DNA from: Prostheceraeus crozeri
Taxonomy: Eukaryota; Platyhelminthes; Polycladida; Euryleptidae
Reading direction: 5' to 3'
DNA length: 64,000 nt
Assembly: GCA_907163375.1 (NCBI GenBank)
Contig: CAJQUW010007770.1
Coordinates: 124,001-188,000 of the forward strand
Of this stretch, positions 12,786 to 22,992 are shown in pieces. The notes beneath the pieces are model-generated. The model saw only the letters and a list, made by a program, of their open reading frames with translations, was not told the origin of the DNA and did not search any database. Numbering within the stretch: position 1 is the first letter of the stretch; each line of letters starts with the position of its first letter. The translations under genes and the position numbers were made by a program.

Positions 12786-13420
12786 AAATGCTATTTACAG
12801 TAACAACAACCGCTGGAAATGCAAAATAGACAACATCAACAGAAATAATATGTTTTAAATAGGTTCTATTCTACTGTAATTTTCATGAAATTCTGCGGAC
12901 TATTTTAGATATATTTAATTACGTATTAATTACGTTAATTTATTAAATAACTTGGTGGTTGGTGCAATTTTGAAAATAAACTGTAGTAAATGAAAACTTG
13001 CAATTTTCCTCATGATCAACATCGATGACTGATGTTAGCTCTAATCATTTTACGTCTCTGTGACTTTATCATTTCGATTGTCATTTCTTGTTGTATCTTC
13101 ACCAGAGAACAAGCGTGATCATGAGGAAAATTGGAGGTTTTTATTTACTACAGTTTAATTTATTACGTTCATTTATTTAGTTAGTATTTAAAATATGATT
13201 ATTTGTATTTAAAAATGCTATTTATAGTAACAAGAACCGCTTGAAAGGCAAAATCGACAGCATTACCAGACAGAGCATAATACAAATAGATTCTACTGTA
13301 ATTTTCATGAAACTCAGTTCTCTACTTTAGATATAACGAAATTTTGAACAAACAATTGTTTAAATTTCAAAATGCTATTTATAGTAACAAGATCAACTTG
13401 GAATGAAAAAGTGATACCAC
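12786..13420. repeat. Diverged triplicated segment with an embedded inverted repeat
   Basis: The phrase ATGCTATTTA(C/T)AGTAACAA starts three similar blocks at about 12,788, 13,207 and 13,370. Two of these also share CTACTGTAATTTTCATGAAA. Between them, 12,980-13,157 forms a foldback whose arms contain TTTTCCTCATGATCA and TGATCATGAGGAAAA. Confidence 0.55.
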
Positions 13421-13474
13421 CATTCGATATAGCATGTCAAAATAGATACACCATATTATGGTTTGCCATATAAG

Positions 13475-15084
13475 CAGTGCTGTATGCGTCAATGAAAAAA
13501 AATTGACGGCGACAGCGTCGGCGTCAAATGCCAAATTATTGACGCCGTCAACCAATCCTGAAATTGACGGCGTCATTCATAGCGTCAATTTTACATCACA
13601 TTTCATCATCTGCTTTGAAACTCAAACGGTAAATAGACTTAATCGATGCGAATAATTTCACAGTTGGCCTGAAGATCTCTCCTTTTGGAACTCCGCATGG
13701 ACAGCAAAGCAATGTCGACAGATCCAAAATCGAATTCGGAATCAAAGTGAAGTGGAGTTTATCATCAATACGTAAAAAATGTCGGGAACATTCGCCGATA
13801 AGCATGTAGGCGAAAGATCAATACAGACACAACCGTAGCGCATTGTCATATTGAATAATTCTGATTTTTTATTCCCACCAGCAGTTAGCTACCTGAAGGT
13901 GATGACTCATAGACCTCTCGAAGAAATATCACACTTAAATATCACCTTTACTTTGAAACCCATTACTTCGCAAACCCAATATTGAAAATATCGAGATTAG
14001 GCCTTCCCAACTCCAATATATAACACTGAACCAAATAATATATGTCACTTTTTTTACATTGCCAGATGCGACATTTATTTTGTATTCGATAAAGAGAATC
14101 GCTAAGTAAGATTTACTATAAAACATTATTTTTACAAATTTACCCATAGAGTAAGTATTTTAGGTAGAGTGGTAACTCCGCATTCATTAAGTCCCCAATG
14201 TGTATGCACCTTCGAATTTAATATTTGAACTCGAGGTGGATGTACAGGTGGTATTGTCACCAAATGTGAGATATGCAAATCTTTGCAGCTTTGAAGAAAT
14301 TACCACGGAATTGAATGATCATGATAGTAATGCAGAAGGAATGATGGCAATTTACAGATCGTCCGTGTCATGACAGCCTCGGAGAAGTAATGTTTGTTAA
14401 ATTAGCAACTCGATGACCTGCTATTGCTTTCATGCTCAACCTCAAGAGAATCTTCTTAAGCCTGATCATTTCACAGGCAACCTGTCACTGACAGACCAAA
14501 TAACTTGATCAAAGACAATGACTTCAATCAACTTTGAAAGATATAAATGGGTCCACATCACTATTAAGATTCAGGAAATGAAACATGAATTTGGTGAATC
14601 ATAAAATCATGCCGATGAAAATTGAATTAAAAGCTGCAAATTTCAGCCAAGAAAGCTGAAAAGATAATATCGCGACTTTTTCATGAAGACTTCCATTATA
14701 ATGCTGCTCAAGAAATTCCCTTGCAAATTAGCTTAATTTCTGCTTAGTTAGGATGATTATTAGCAAATACTCATTCCTTCTCATATCCCACTTGTTTCAT
14801 ACTACTTATATAGGAGAGTCATCTCGGTAGTATGTAAATTGGCAAAATTTTGACTTTTTTAAAACTGCTCAAATAATTTTTTGGATCACGGGAACTTAAT
14901 CTCGCAAAAAACTGAATCTTTTGATATAAAAATTTTCACTGTATACAGATACTTTTTTGAGTCGACACTCTACCCATATATCTCTACTCTATGAATTTAC
15001 CCAATGTATTCTAAAATTGACGCTGTCTTTCAGGAGCTAATTAGCGTCAATTTCTTAAATTGATGGCGTCAACGTACACCACTC
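13475..15084. mobile_element. Non-autonomous hAT-type element, 1.6 kb
   Basis: The unit starts CAGTGCTGTATGCGTCAA and ends TTGATGGCGTCAACGTACACCACT plus one base. It lies between perfect 8-bp copies of CATATAAG (13,467-13,474 and 15,085-15,092). Sub-terminal GACGGCGTC-like phrases repeat inside both ends. A nested repeat at about 14,780-14,993 is shared with 17,995-18,234. No transposase is seen. The insertion is in the DEG/ENaC intron. Confidence 0.75.
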
Positions 15085-15187
15085 CATATAAGTTATTGGT
15101 TTAGAAGATCATGGGGGTGGTCATAATGCCCTCACCTCTAAAACTTTACTTACAAGAAAAAGCCTGAGGCAATTAGGGTTAACTCAC

Positions 15188-16303
15188 CTGCAATTGTTCA
15201 CAAGTCCTCATGCAAATATCGGTCGTAGGTTGAGTGTGTTCAAGGAAATAAACGTGCATATTCATCTTTTTATTTTCCGACTCGGTAAATGACTTCTTGC
15301 ATTTGCCGTACGGCTTCTCTGCGCGATGCATATCTGTCCTCTTCAACCCAAATCTCGTTACATAGCCAGGAGTTACGTAATAACCTTCTTCTTGAGGGAT
15401 AGGAGGCACTGAATGGGTGTTGAACATAATCAAATATCCAACCGCAGGCGCCAGTCCAGGTAAATATGTGTCTTCGTCTGCCATTAACGTTAACTCAATA
15501 TACGACGTGCGATCGATCATAAAATTCATGAGAAATTTCTTGGATTTATTTCGTCGAAATTGCCTTGAATTGGTTACTAGATTTTTAATGTCAAACATAT
15601 AGCAGTTTCCAAATCGTGGACTGAATAGCTTCTTGAATGCTCTGCGTGAGAGTTTGTATGTTTCATATCGGGCTTCGACCAACATTTCATCGATAGATGG
15701 AATAAAGCGGCTGCGTTCTTTCTCCGATAATTCATTGAGGAAGTTACCAATGGCCTCAGCCGTGAAATCAGCGGCTATTTCATGATCGTCCATTATTTTA
15801 ATCTTTTCTTTTGGAGAAGCTGCAAAGAGATATTTGTAGAATGGAAACTTGCTTTTGTTGAAAATTTCTTGAAATTTGGATGACCCATTCGTCTTAATGT
15901 ATTGAAGAAGATTTCGCTTGGCCATATTGAGATTACAGAAAGTGACAGCAGGAAACATGATATGGGGGTCCGTGATGAGCTCAACTTTTGTGGATGTTGG
16001 TCTTGAGAGTAACTTGATTAGAATCCCTTTCACCTGAATCGATAGCATGATAAATGCTGCCAACAATAATAAGACCCATCCACACCGTTTAAATATTTGT
16101 TTCTCGTTAGCGATCGTTGTGACAGCATGCATTCCTGTTCTTGAAGCAAATTTGTGCAATTCTCTGGTCACTTCGAGCTTTTTCAAGTTTCTGAGCTGTT
16201 TTCTGGCTTCAATAGAAGCTGTGTTCATGATACGCCTATTCATGGCGGAGAGAAGACGGTGAAATGAATCAGAAAATGAATAATTGCGGAATAAATGGAT
16301 CAT
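15188..16303 (-). CDS. DEG/ENaC-family ion channel, first coding exon
   Basis: This exon encodes 372 residues from an ATG in a reasonable start context to a clean GTGAGT donor after ...CEQLQ. A basic cytoplasmic N-terminus with the region TGMHAV (56-61) precedes the first membrane segment (about 74-96, CGWVLLLLAAFIML). The family's diagnostic FPAVTFCN follows at 117-124. The rest is the cysteine-containing extracellular domain, ending MRTCEQLQ, which continues directly into KKCGC of the downstream exon. The family forms trimeric Na+-selective channels gated by protons, peptides or force, but which applies here is not visible. The frame is uninterrupted, so the gene looks functional. Confidence 0.9.
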
Positions 16304-17769
16304 TTTCTGATTGTAAAGTTCGCTTGGAGCAGTTTTTCAACTGTCCGATCTTTTTCAATAGTTATCGTAATTAGAGGATATTATAAGCCTCATAAGGAGA
16401 GTCTCGATTCCTCAGCATGTCCATTGATATTGGACTATTTATAGCAATTATAGAGCAAAGTCAAATTGGAGGACACGCGAATTTGAAGTGTTGGTCATTT
16501 AAAGGGTAAAAAAAGCGCTTGAAATGATGCTAGTATGATAACATCGACTGTTTCATCCGATGCAGATTATAAGTGATATTTTGCATCGAAGTTTATTCCG
16601 GACTTTTGCTCAATCGGTTTCGTCTCGTGCTCCTGTCAAGAATGTCGCACAACAAACTCGACTGCGATTATAAAGATCATCTAGTATACGTAAAACAAAC
16701 TGGACTTTTCAGAACAATAGTTCATTCATTTGATAATTATTCCAATTTCTCTTCGATAAACCAAACTATCATTGAAATAATATAAACCGCATGTGGAAAA
16801 CAGCACAGAGCATCAGTTGTTTTATAAGATTGTTGCTCCGTTCGACATGATTCAAAAATCCCATGTCTATGTAATGAAGAAATGTTCTCATTACCATAGC
16901 CCATAGGAATAGCTTCATGTTTTAGTCTCTGTTCAAAGTTAGGAGATAACCCTATCAGGATTGGGAGACTTTTATCGTCATAGCATCGGGGACCCCCTCA
17001 AATTTTCCATTCCGTTAGATAAAACTGTTTGAAAACAAAGGTACTATATATTTCGAGTCTCCCTTTTCGAATAGTAGTACCTATTTTGCGGGATTCGAAG
17101 ACCTTCATACCAAAAATTCAAATTCAAAATTTGTATTTTATATTTTTTTCATTTTTTCATGTATTTTTTTGACTCTTCAAAAATTGTTTATTACAACTAA
17201 AGTATTTCTGCAAGCTTTTACTAAAGTATATCTATATGGCGTTATAAGTATAATATTCCAGGCTAATTTTAGTGCTATGAATAGCAATTTGAAATTTGAA
17301 CGTAAAAATGTCTTTCATGCATTATTGCATTTTTCTGTCTTTACAAATGTCTCGTTCTAGTGACTTATTCTCTATAAAGGCAATGTTGTGATACATTCCG
17401 AATGCAATCTTCAAATGGTGATACACATTTTGCATCATTCTGTGGGTTTCATATATAAAAATTCACATCAAAACTCCATATTTTCACATTTTGCATTTAC
17501 AATTACATGTACATATGTGCCTTACATATACAATTATACATATACAATGTACATGTACTCATTCTGGGAGATCAGATGAATGTGTATGTTAACAATCTTG
17601 AATTGCACATGCATAGATATCATGTAAATGTGATACAGAAACACTATACTAATAATCAATGCTACTCTAAATGAAAACCATCAATTTTCTTTAAAGTATT
17701 TTTAAAAATGACCTTAAAGAAAGTCAATTTTGCCCAAATTTTTGGTGAAAGTTCAACATACAAACGAAC
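16304..17769. other. Upstream region of the channel gene, no other gene seen
   Basis: This is the presumed promoter side of the minus-strand DEG/ENaC gene. I see no clear TATA box. Short frames at 16,573, 17,169 and 17,388 resemble nothing and look like chance frames in AT-rich DNA. Confidence 0.4.
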
Positions 17770-17990
17770 CAGGGATGCGGAGTCCTCTCATTGAATAGGA
17801 CTCCGACTCCCACTCTGGGTGGCAAGTATAAAAAGCCTAGTTTTTTGAAAAAAATGTCCAACCTACATCATAGATCATTAAATGCTTACCTGAACCTATA
17901 TTTAGTGATCATTGCTGCATCAATTACCAATCATTTTCGATGAAAGTTTATCAAATGTCGCTTTTAGTTGGATGCATTTATACTCATTTA
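17770..17990 (+). mobile_element. Truncated hAT-type element, left part only
   Basis: It begins CAGGGATGCGGAGTCCTC and then follows the interior of the complete element at 43,187-43,883, through phrases such as GATGAAAGTTTATCAAATG and TTGGATGCAT. After about 17,990 the similarity stops and another repeat takes over, so the right end is missing. Confidence 0.65.
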
Positions 17991-17994
17991 TGGA

Positions 17995-18469
<475 letters not shown>

Positions 18470-18499
18470 GTGCCATCTACGAACATTGAGTGAACGACT

Positions 18500-18898
18500 C
18501 AAGTTACACTTGCACTGTAATTGCTGAGCGAAAATCCCTCAATTTACAAATCGTAATTTTTCAATGAGAAATCATGCAAGTATGATAATTATTCTGGTAC
18601 GGGGCGAGCGAGCGTTTTCTGAGCTCTCTTTTGATACACTGGTCATTAAAAATCGTTGAACTAGAGAAAATTAGTGTCATCGTAAAGTTATCACAAAATC
18701 AGGACTCTATTAACTCAAAATTCACTGAATAACTGAATTTTAACTGAAATGAGACGTATTGTTACTATTCCATCAAAAATGTTCAACATTGGTATCTTCA
18801 GAATCCTTGCGATGTGGGAGAGCAAATATACAAGTTTTATTCAAGGAAGTTCAATAGCTCTTTTTCAAACTTCTTCAACATTTTCTCTCATTACCGCT
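18500..18898. repeat. Left half of a palindromic element split by the Polinton
   Basis: The sequence follows the left arm of the foldback at 6,537 (GTTTTCTGAGCTCTC, ACTGGTCAT, GGTATCTTCAGAATC) up to ACCGCT. It resumes after the Polinton at 42,415 with ACCGCTAAAGTACAC, matching about 6,858 onward. Confidence 0.7.
18893..18898. repeat. Target-site duplication, left (ACCGCT)
   Basis: This is the perfect 6-bp partner of 42,415-42,420. Six-base duplications are typical of Polinton integration. Confidence 0.95.
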
Positions 18899-19535
18899 AG
18901 TAGTAAGTAAAACTCCACTTCTGGATAGCGCAAGATGGCCGCCATCGCTGACGTCCCCCCCCTCTGGACCGGCAGCGTGTCGTGGTCGGCCGCCGTGGTG
19001 TTTCGGGTCTGACGTCCCCCCCCTCTGGTCGACCGTCGTGTAGCGCGCGGTGATGTGGTGTCTAGGTTGGCGTGGTGTGCCGGCCAGGTTGGGGGGGGGG
19101 GTGGACTGTCGTAGCTCACCTGAAAAAATCCTAAGTGTTAGAGTGGCTTTGTATGGGTAAAATTTTGAAAATTTTCCAAAGTGTGGAATTTCGACCTGGG
19201 ACCGTCACCAAAACATTTTTCATCAAATTTCACTGACCTCCCCCCCCTCTTCTAACTTTGGTTCTAGTGAACGGATTTTGTTCGTTCGAGTTTCATTGGA
19301 AAGAGGAGAAAAAACTGCTCGACAACATTTTTTGTTGCGAGTCAATCGGACCAGTCGTTCAAAAGTTAGAGCGGTTACAAGATTTTAGGTCGGAGCTCGC
19401 TCACCTGAAAAAATCCTAAGTGTCAGAGTGGCTTTGTATGGGTAAAATTTTGAAAATTTTCCAAAGTGTGGAATTTCGACCTGGGACCGTCACCAAAACA
19501 TTTTTCATCAAATTTCACTGACCTCCCCCCCTCCC
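18899..19535. repeat. Polinton left terminal inverted repeat
   Basis: It is complementary to about 41,766-42,414 and nearly identical. Differences are short, such as one extra copy of a 17-bp GTCTAGGTTGGCGTGGT-type unit on the right. Inside, the block starting CACCTGAAAAAATCC repeats at about 285-293-bp spacing (19,117, 19,402, 19,695). Poly-C tracts (CCCCCCCC) and CTGACGTCC recur near the tip. Confidence 0.9.
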
Positions 19536-19694
19536 CCTAGCTTCTAACTTTGGTTCTAGTGAACGTATTTTTTTCGTTAGAGTTTCATTCGAAAGATGAG
19601 TAAAATCTGCTCGACAAACATTTTTTGTTGCGAGTCAATCGGACCAGTCGTTCAAAAGTTAGAGCGGTTACAAGATTTTAGGTCGGAGCTCGCT

Positions 19695-19955
19695 CACCTG
19701 AAAAAATCCTAAGTGTCAGAGTGGCTTTGTATGGGTAAAATTTTGAAAATTTTCCAAAGTGTGGCATTTCGACCTGGGACCGTCACCAAAACATTTTTCA
19801 TCAAATTTCTCTGAACGAGGGGGGGAGGGGGGGGAGGTCAGTGAAATTTGATGAAAAATGTTTTGGTGTCGGTCCCAGGTCGAAATTCGGAAGTTTTAAA
19901 TTTTTCAAAATTTTCACCACACTGGAGCTCTCACACTTAGGAATTTTTTCACTTG
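19695..19955. repeat. Third terminal-repeat subunit plus an inverted partial copy
   Basis: A third copy of the 285-bp terminal subunit runs to about 19,812. It is followed by a G-rich tract and then a reversed copy of the same subunit (AAATTTGATGAAAAATGTTTTGG, then CACACTTAGGAATTTTTTCA), giving a hairpin-like junction that the right end lacks. Confidence 0.75.
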
Positions 19956-20121
19956 TGGCATGTTACATGGACATGTGCTGACGGACCAACTTCCCGTGGT
20001 CATATGAGAATGGTTCAGGTGTCATATCATAGAGAATGATGAGACGAATCGTTTGCAACAAACCGCATGTCGCTACGATGAATACTTTCGGAGATAGAGC
20101 CATTTTAAGTTTTCTTCCGAG

Positions 20122-20131
20122 CATATATAAA
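20122..20131 (+). promoter_or_regulatory. TATA box of the left-most gene
   Basis: CATATATAAACC lies about 40 bp before a donor-like GACGAG|GTAAGC. It would drive the coiled-coil gene through a spliced 5' leader. Confidence 0.65.
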
Positions 20132-20172
20132 CCCCCGACAACGTAAGTCTGATCACTTCATCGAAAGACGAG

Positions 20173-20705
20173 GTAAGCGACGGTCGTCGCTCTGAGCTCC
20201 CGATATCGGGTGTTTCAAAGGACTCTATCTTTTGAAGTAGGCAAGCTATCTTCTTACTTCAAAGTTTGTATGATAGAGTTTGATAGTGTCTTTACTACTG
20301 ATAAAATTTTTTAAAAGTAGTATGAGTAGTAAAATGCGGAATTTTTTAAAAATTCTTAATTTTCAGTTTTTTCAAAGTTTTAACATATAGACTAAGGTTT
20401 TCAAGTATCCTGAGTTCAAATCTGCTATCAGATTTGAAATTTAACTAAGTCTAAGGCAGCTTTGAGGGGTTAGATCCCAGCTACTGATCACTACCTTTGA
20501 CTCGGCGTTCCTGTTACCACTTCGGGGCAGTGACAATGATGTCTTCAGCTGTAAAGAGCGGGTATCGGGGAAGATCTCTCACTTCCCTAGTGATCAGTAC
20601 AAGGCCTTCGGGCTGTCGACGGGATCGAGTGCCACTCACTACACTCTTTAGGAATATGACTGTACTACATGATTCCAAACTTATACAAATTTCATTATCT
20701 TACAG
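20173..20705 (+). other. Candidate 5'-UTR intron with a structured core
   Basis: The donor GAG|GTAAGC and the acceptor TTACAG fall between the TATA box and the ATG at 20,724. The intron contains a perfect 12-bp stem (TACTGATCACTA at 20,482-20,493 with TAGTGATCAGTA at 20,588-20,599). Inside that stem are further hairpins, including GGGGAAG with CTTCCCT. Immediately after it comes GGCC-TTCG-GGCT, a UUCG tetraloop hairpin. An intron-encoded small RNA is possible. Confidence 0.5.
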
Positions 20706-20723
20706 TTCACAATAAAATCTAAC

Positions 20724-21890
20724 ATGGCTAACGACAAAAATCGTAAATATCACATCAAAATGTGCTCATGTGGGCGAGTTAATCGCAGTGCGGACGCCAA
20801 GGCTCATGTCAAGAAGGCGGGCACCGGCCACATGATTATCTTGAATAGGGTTGCGTGCGTGAAGTGTAGAGTGCTGAAGGGTGATGAGGATGAGGCGCGT
20901 TTTTACAGAGTGCATGCTGACTGTAGTGGTGGTTTAGTGACTGATTTGAGATTTACGCAGTTGATTGTGGAAGAGAGGGAGCGAATGTTGGCGATCGAGC
21001 GAGAGGGTAAGGCTGAGAATGTTGTTGAGAATGATGAGTTGGCGAGAGCGGTTGCGTCGTTGGAGGGTGAGATTGAGCGAAAGAGAGTGCTTGAGAGTGA
21101 TGATGAGGATGATGTTGATTTAGATAGGGAGCGTGTGAGGAAGCGTGTGAGGAAGTTGAGCTCTTCGTCGTCGGAGGTGTCAAACATCGTCATCACCGAC
21201 CCCCCGAAGAGCTCATCTTCCCCAAAAGTGAAGAGTGGTGGGATTCGTGTGCAGTCGGCGAGGTGGTTGAAGGATGAAGAGAAGAGGCATGTTTCGCAGC
21301 AGATGGCGCATGATTTGTTGGTTAATAAGTATGAGAGTTTGAAGAAAGTGAAGGATGAAGTTGTGAAGGAGTTGGATGAGTTGAAAAAGAAGGAACTGAA
21401 GTCGAAGGAGGTAGCGGATGAAAATATTAGAATGAGGCGTAGTGTGACTGATTTGAAGAAAAAGACGCGAGAGTTGGAAGAGAAGAATGATGAGTGTGAG
21501 AAGAGGGCGAGTGCTGCGGAGAGAAGAATGAGAGATGCAGAAGCGAAGTTTGAGGAGATGATGAAGGAGATGAGTGTGTTGAGAGCGAGGAATGTTGAGT
21601 TGGAGAGGACTGTGGCTCGGCGGGGTGATGAGAGGCAGGCGTATGAGAAGTTGGAGCGCATGAGGGATGAGTGGGAACGTGTGAATGAGGATCGTTTGTT
21701 TGAGTTTCACATCCCTATTCGGGATAATCATTTGGCCGGCGAAGTACTCGTAAACCAGAATTTAGACGAATCCATCCTATGCTACAATGGTCATCCCACG
21801 AAAAAATGCCTCCACGCCAGCCTACGAATGCGCGGCCATCTCCACAAATTTTCGATTCGGAAACGCGCGAGACTGCCAAAGGATGACTAA
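20724..21890 (+). CDS. Polinton accessory protein: zinc-binding N-terminus and long coiled coil
   Basis: This 388-residue protein has no family I recognise. The N-terminus holds spaced Cys/His (CSCG near residue 13, a His at about 28, 36 and so on, CVKC near 46-49) that could bind zinc. Residues about 90-330 are highly charged, rich in Glu, Lys and Arg with heptad-like leucines (ELDELKKKELKSKEV, EKLERMRDEWERV), which predicts a long coiled coil. The last 60 residues are basic. Codon use is biased to GAG/GTG, unlike the AT-rich structural genes of the same element. A TATA box and a probable 5'-UTR intron precede it. A short intron (21,895-21,955) and the first stem-loop/ribozyme module follow. 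The role is unknown, and DNA or RNA binding is a guess. Confidence 0.75.
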   Translation: MANDKNRKYHIKMCSCGRVNRSADAKAHVKKAGTGHMIILNRVACVKCRVLKGDEDEARFYRVHADCSGGLVTDLRFTQLIVEERERMLAIEREGKAENVVENDELARAVASLEGEIERKRVLESDDEDDVDLDRERVRKRVRKLSSSSSEVSNIVITDPPKSSSSPKVKSGGIRVQSARWLKDEEKRHVSQQMAHDLLVNKYESLKKVKDEVVKELDELKKKELKSKEVADENIRMRRSVTDLKKKTRELEEKNDECEKRASAAERRMRDAEAKFEEMMKEMSVLRARNVELERTVARRGDERQAYEKLERMRDEWERVNEDRLFEFHIPIRDNHLAGEVLVNQNLDESILCYNGHPTKKCLHASLRMRGHLHKFSIRKRARLPKDD

Positions 21891-21894
21891 CTTG

Positions 21895-21955
21895 GTAAGT
21901 GAAAAAGTAAATAAGATAGTATATCCTATTCTAATACATATCATTTTCATTGCAG
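21895..21955 (+). other. Candidate 61-nt 3'-UTR intron
   Basis: TTG|GTAAGT and TTGCAG|ATC are strong splice sites located just after the coiled-coil gene's end and before its 3' module. Confidence 0.5.
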
Positions 21956-22007
21956 ATCTTTGCCCGCCTTCACCACCCCATCAATTCACTCCCGAGAACG
22001 AACCATC

Positions 22008-22023
22008 GGCTCTCTTAAGGGCC
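22008..22023 (+). promoter_or_regulatory. Histone-mRNA-type 3' stem-loop (copy 1)
   Basis: A six-base-pair stem GGCTCT/AGGGCC with a four-base loop CTTA and 3' flank ACC matches the architecture bound by SLBP in metazoan histone mRNAs (GGYYYU stem, 4-nt loop, ACC after). The loop starts with C rather than the usual U, so binding is inferred. Copies 2 and 3 at 22,484-22,499 and 23,010-23,025 are the same. Confidence 0.75.
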
Positions 22024-22028
22024 ACCTA

Positions 22029-22097
22029 GGGGCAAGACATGATAGAACCTCCACGCGGTTTGCCCTGGGCAGTCTTCGGACTGGCGAATACTATCAT
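22029..22097 (+). ncRNA. HDV-like self-cleaving ribozyme (copy 1)
   Basis: All parts of the HDV nested double pseudoknot can be placed. P1 is GGGGCAA with TTGCCCT (22,029-22,035 and 22,060-22,066), including the G.U wobble at the cleavage site. P2 is ATGATAG with CTATCAT. P3 is ACC/GGT with a 7-nt L3 (TCCACGC). P1.1 pairs loop CC with the GG just after P1. P4 is CAGTC-TTCG-GACTG. J4/2 is GCGAAT with the presumed catalytic C at 22,085. Cleavage would fall between 22,028 and 22,029. Confidence 0.88.
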
Positions 22098-22148
22098 TAA
22101 GTTGAATCTGCTATCAGTCAACTTGAACGTTGCGTCGCGTTAGAGGGG

Positions 22149-22156
22149 TATATAAA
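22149..22156 (+). promoter_or_regulatory. TATA box of the 88-residue gene
   Basis: TATATAAA lies 32-39 bp before the ATG and only 18 bp after the preceding 141-bp module. Confidence 0.7.
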
Positions 22157-22187
22157 CCACTGCCTCTCATTTCATTTCATTTCAATC

Positions 22188-22454
22188 ATGCAGACGCCGA
22201 ACAGTCAAGTCAGCTCTCCTCGCGGACCGCAGTTAAGGCCGCGAAATTTATTTGAGGAGTTTGTCAGGCTAGAGGAGCAAGACAGAGTTTTTAATAATCT
22301 TGCTCGGATTGGCAATCCGATGACAGCAACTGCTGTCAATCCAACGGAATGGCGCTACATTCCACTTTTTAGCCATGTACCAGTTAGTGTGGAAGTCGAC
22401 AGTGCTACCAAAGAGAGAGTCAAAGACTCTCTCAGCAGAATTGGTAGGGTGTAA
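22188..22454 (+). CDS. Small Polinton accessory protein, 88 residues
   Basis: The family is not recognised. It begins MQTPNSQVSSPRGPQLRPR, a polar, proline- and serine-rich start. A compact middle follows (LFEEFVRLEEQDRVFNNLARIG) that could form a helix, then WRYIPLFSHVPVSVEVD. Its own TATA box stands 32-39 bp upstream, and its stop codon is 12 bp before the second stem-loop/ribozyme module. It is therefore a self-contained expression cassette. It is probably a regulatory or host-interaction protein, but nothing in the sequence proves that. Confidence 0.65.
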   Translation: MQTPNSQVSSPRGPQLRPRNLFEEFVRLEEQDRVFNNLARIGNPMTATAVNPTEWRYIPLFSHVPVSVEVDSATKERVKDSLSRIGRV

Positions 22455-22466
22455 GATGACGTTACT

Positions 22467-22607
22467 CCCGAGAATGAACCATCGGCTCTCTTAAGGGCCA
22501 CCATGGGGCAAGACATGATAGAACCTCCTCACGGTTTGCCCTGGGCAGTCTTCGGACTGGCGAATACTATCATTAAGTTGAATCTGCTATCAGTCAACTT
22601 GAACATT
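22467..22607 (+). ncRNA. 3' module 2: histone-like stem-loop plus HDV-like ribozyme
   Basis: The stem-loop is at 22,484-22,499, followed by ACCAT. The ribozyme is at 22,505-22,573 with the same P1, P2, P4 and J4/2 as copy 1 and L3 TCCTCAC. The downstream AAGTTGA/TCAACTT hairpin is also kept. The differences from copy 1 lie in L3 and unpaired positions, which leaves all helices intact. Confidence 0.87.
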
Positions 22608-22671
22608 ATGCAGTCGATTGCTATCCCTGAAGCATTCTGATTCGCTGTTGAGCAATTCATTGTTGAAAACC

Positions 22672-22680
22672 CTATATAAG
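22672..22680 (+). promoter_or_regulatory. TATA box of the 84-residue gene
   Basis: CTATATAAG is about 41-49 bp before the ATG. The 20 bp at 22,610-22,629, just upstream, also occur in every unit of the 206-bp tandem array at 23.5-24.3 kb, suggesting a shared promoter or enhancer element. Confidence 0.7.
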
Positions 22681-22720
22681 CCAGAAGATTGTAGCGCTTC
22701 TCATTCAATTTGAAGTCACG

Positions 22721-22975
22721 ATGGAAGCGACATCTGCCGACAACATTCCCGTCTTCACCGATGAAGACAACGCCATTCCCGAGTTCGTCATTCTCGACGA
22801 GTGGGATGAGGAGGATGAGAAGAAGGGGAAGATCAAGAGGATCGTTTGGACGGATGAGGTGTGGACTCCAAATACCACCCGCATCCGAAAGGTGCCAGAT
22901 GCACCAGTACGGACTCGGCGGTATAGGGTCTATGACAACCTAACCGTCATACCCATTGACTATTCCAGCCAATAG
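22721..22975 (+). CDS. Small acidic Polinton accessory protein, 84 residues
   Basis: The family is not recognised. The N-terminal half is strongly acidic (FTDEDNAIPEF, DEWDEEDEKKG). The second half is more basic and Tyr/Arg-rich (VRTRRYRVYDNLTVIPIDY). It is preceded by a TATA box and followed, 17 bp after the stop, by the third stem-loop/ribozyme module. Acidic proteins of this type often act as transcription activators or DNA mimics in viruses, but that is only an analogy. A longer frame in another phase over the same bases looks like a shadow. Confidence 0.6.
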   Translation: MEATSADNIPVFTDEDNAIPEFVILDEWDEEDEKKGKIKRIVWTDEVWTPNTTRIRKVPDAPVRTRRYRVYDNLTVIPIDYSSQ

Positions 22976-22992
22976 TCAACTTAAATTCACAC

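Larger units (their letters stand above)
5603..15187 (-). other. Large intron of the DEG/ENaC gene
   Basis: The donor (CAG|GTGAGT on the minus strand at the end of the first coding exon) and the acceptor (CTTCAG|ATTATG) are both in phase 0. The intron of about 9.6 kb contains several transposons listed separately. I see no further channel exon inside it, although small non-coding exons cannot be excluded. Confidence 0.75.
21991..22131 (+). ncRNA. 3' module 1: histone-like stem-loop plus HDV-like ribozyme
   Basis: This is the first of three 141-bp copies. A histone-type stem-loop (GGCTCT-CTTA-AGGGCC, 22,008-22,023) is followed by ACCTA, then the ribozyme at 22,029-22,097, then a terminal hairpin (AAGTTGA with TCAACTT). 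All lie downstream of the coiled-coil gene and just before the TATA box of the next gene. Details of the fold are given under the ribozyme entry. Confidence 0.85.

Noticed and set aside
20545-20600. A fourth HDV-like ribozyme in the 5'-UTR intron
   Set aside because: GGGGAAG and CTTCCCT could imitate P1, but only eight bases separate them, leaving no room for P2 and P3. It is a plain hairpin.
20903-21731. Long minus-strand frames opposite the coiled-coil gene
   Set aside because: They are Ser/Phe- or Leu/His-rich complements of a GAG/GTG-biased coding strand, and so shadows.
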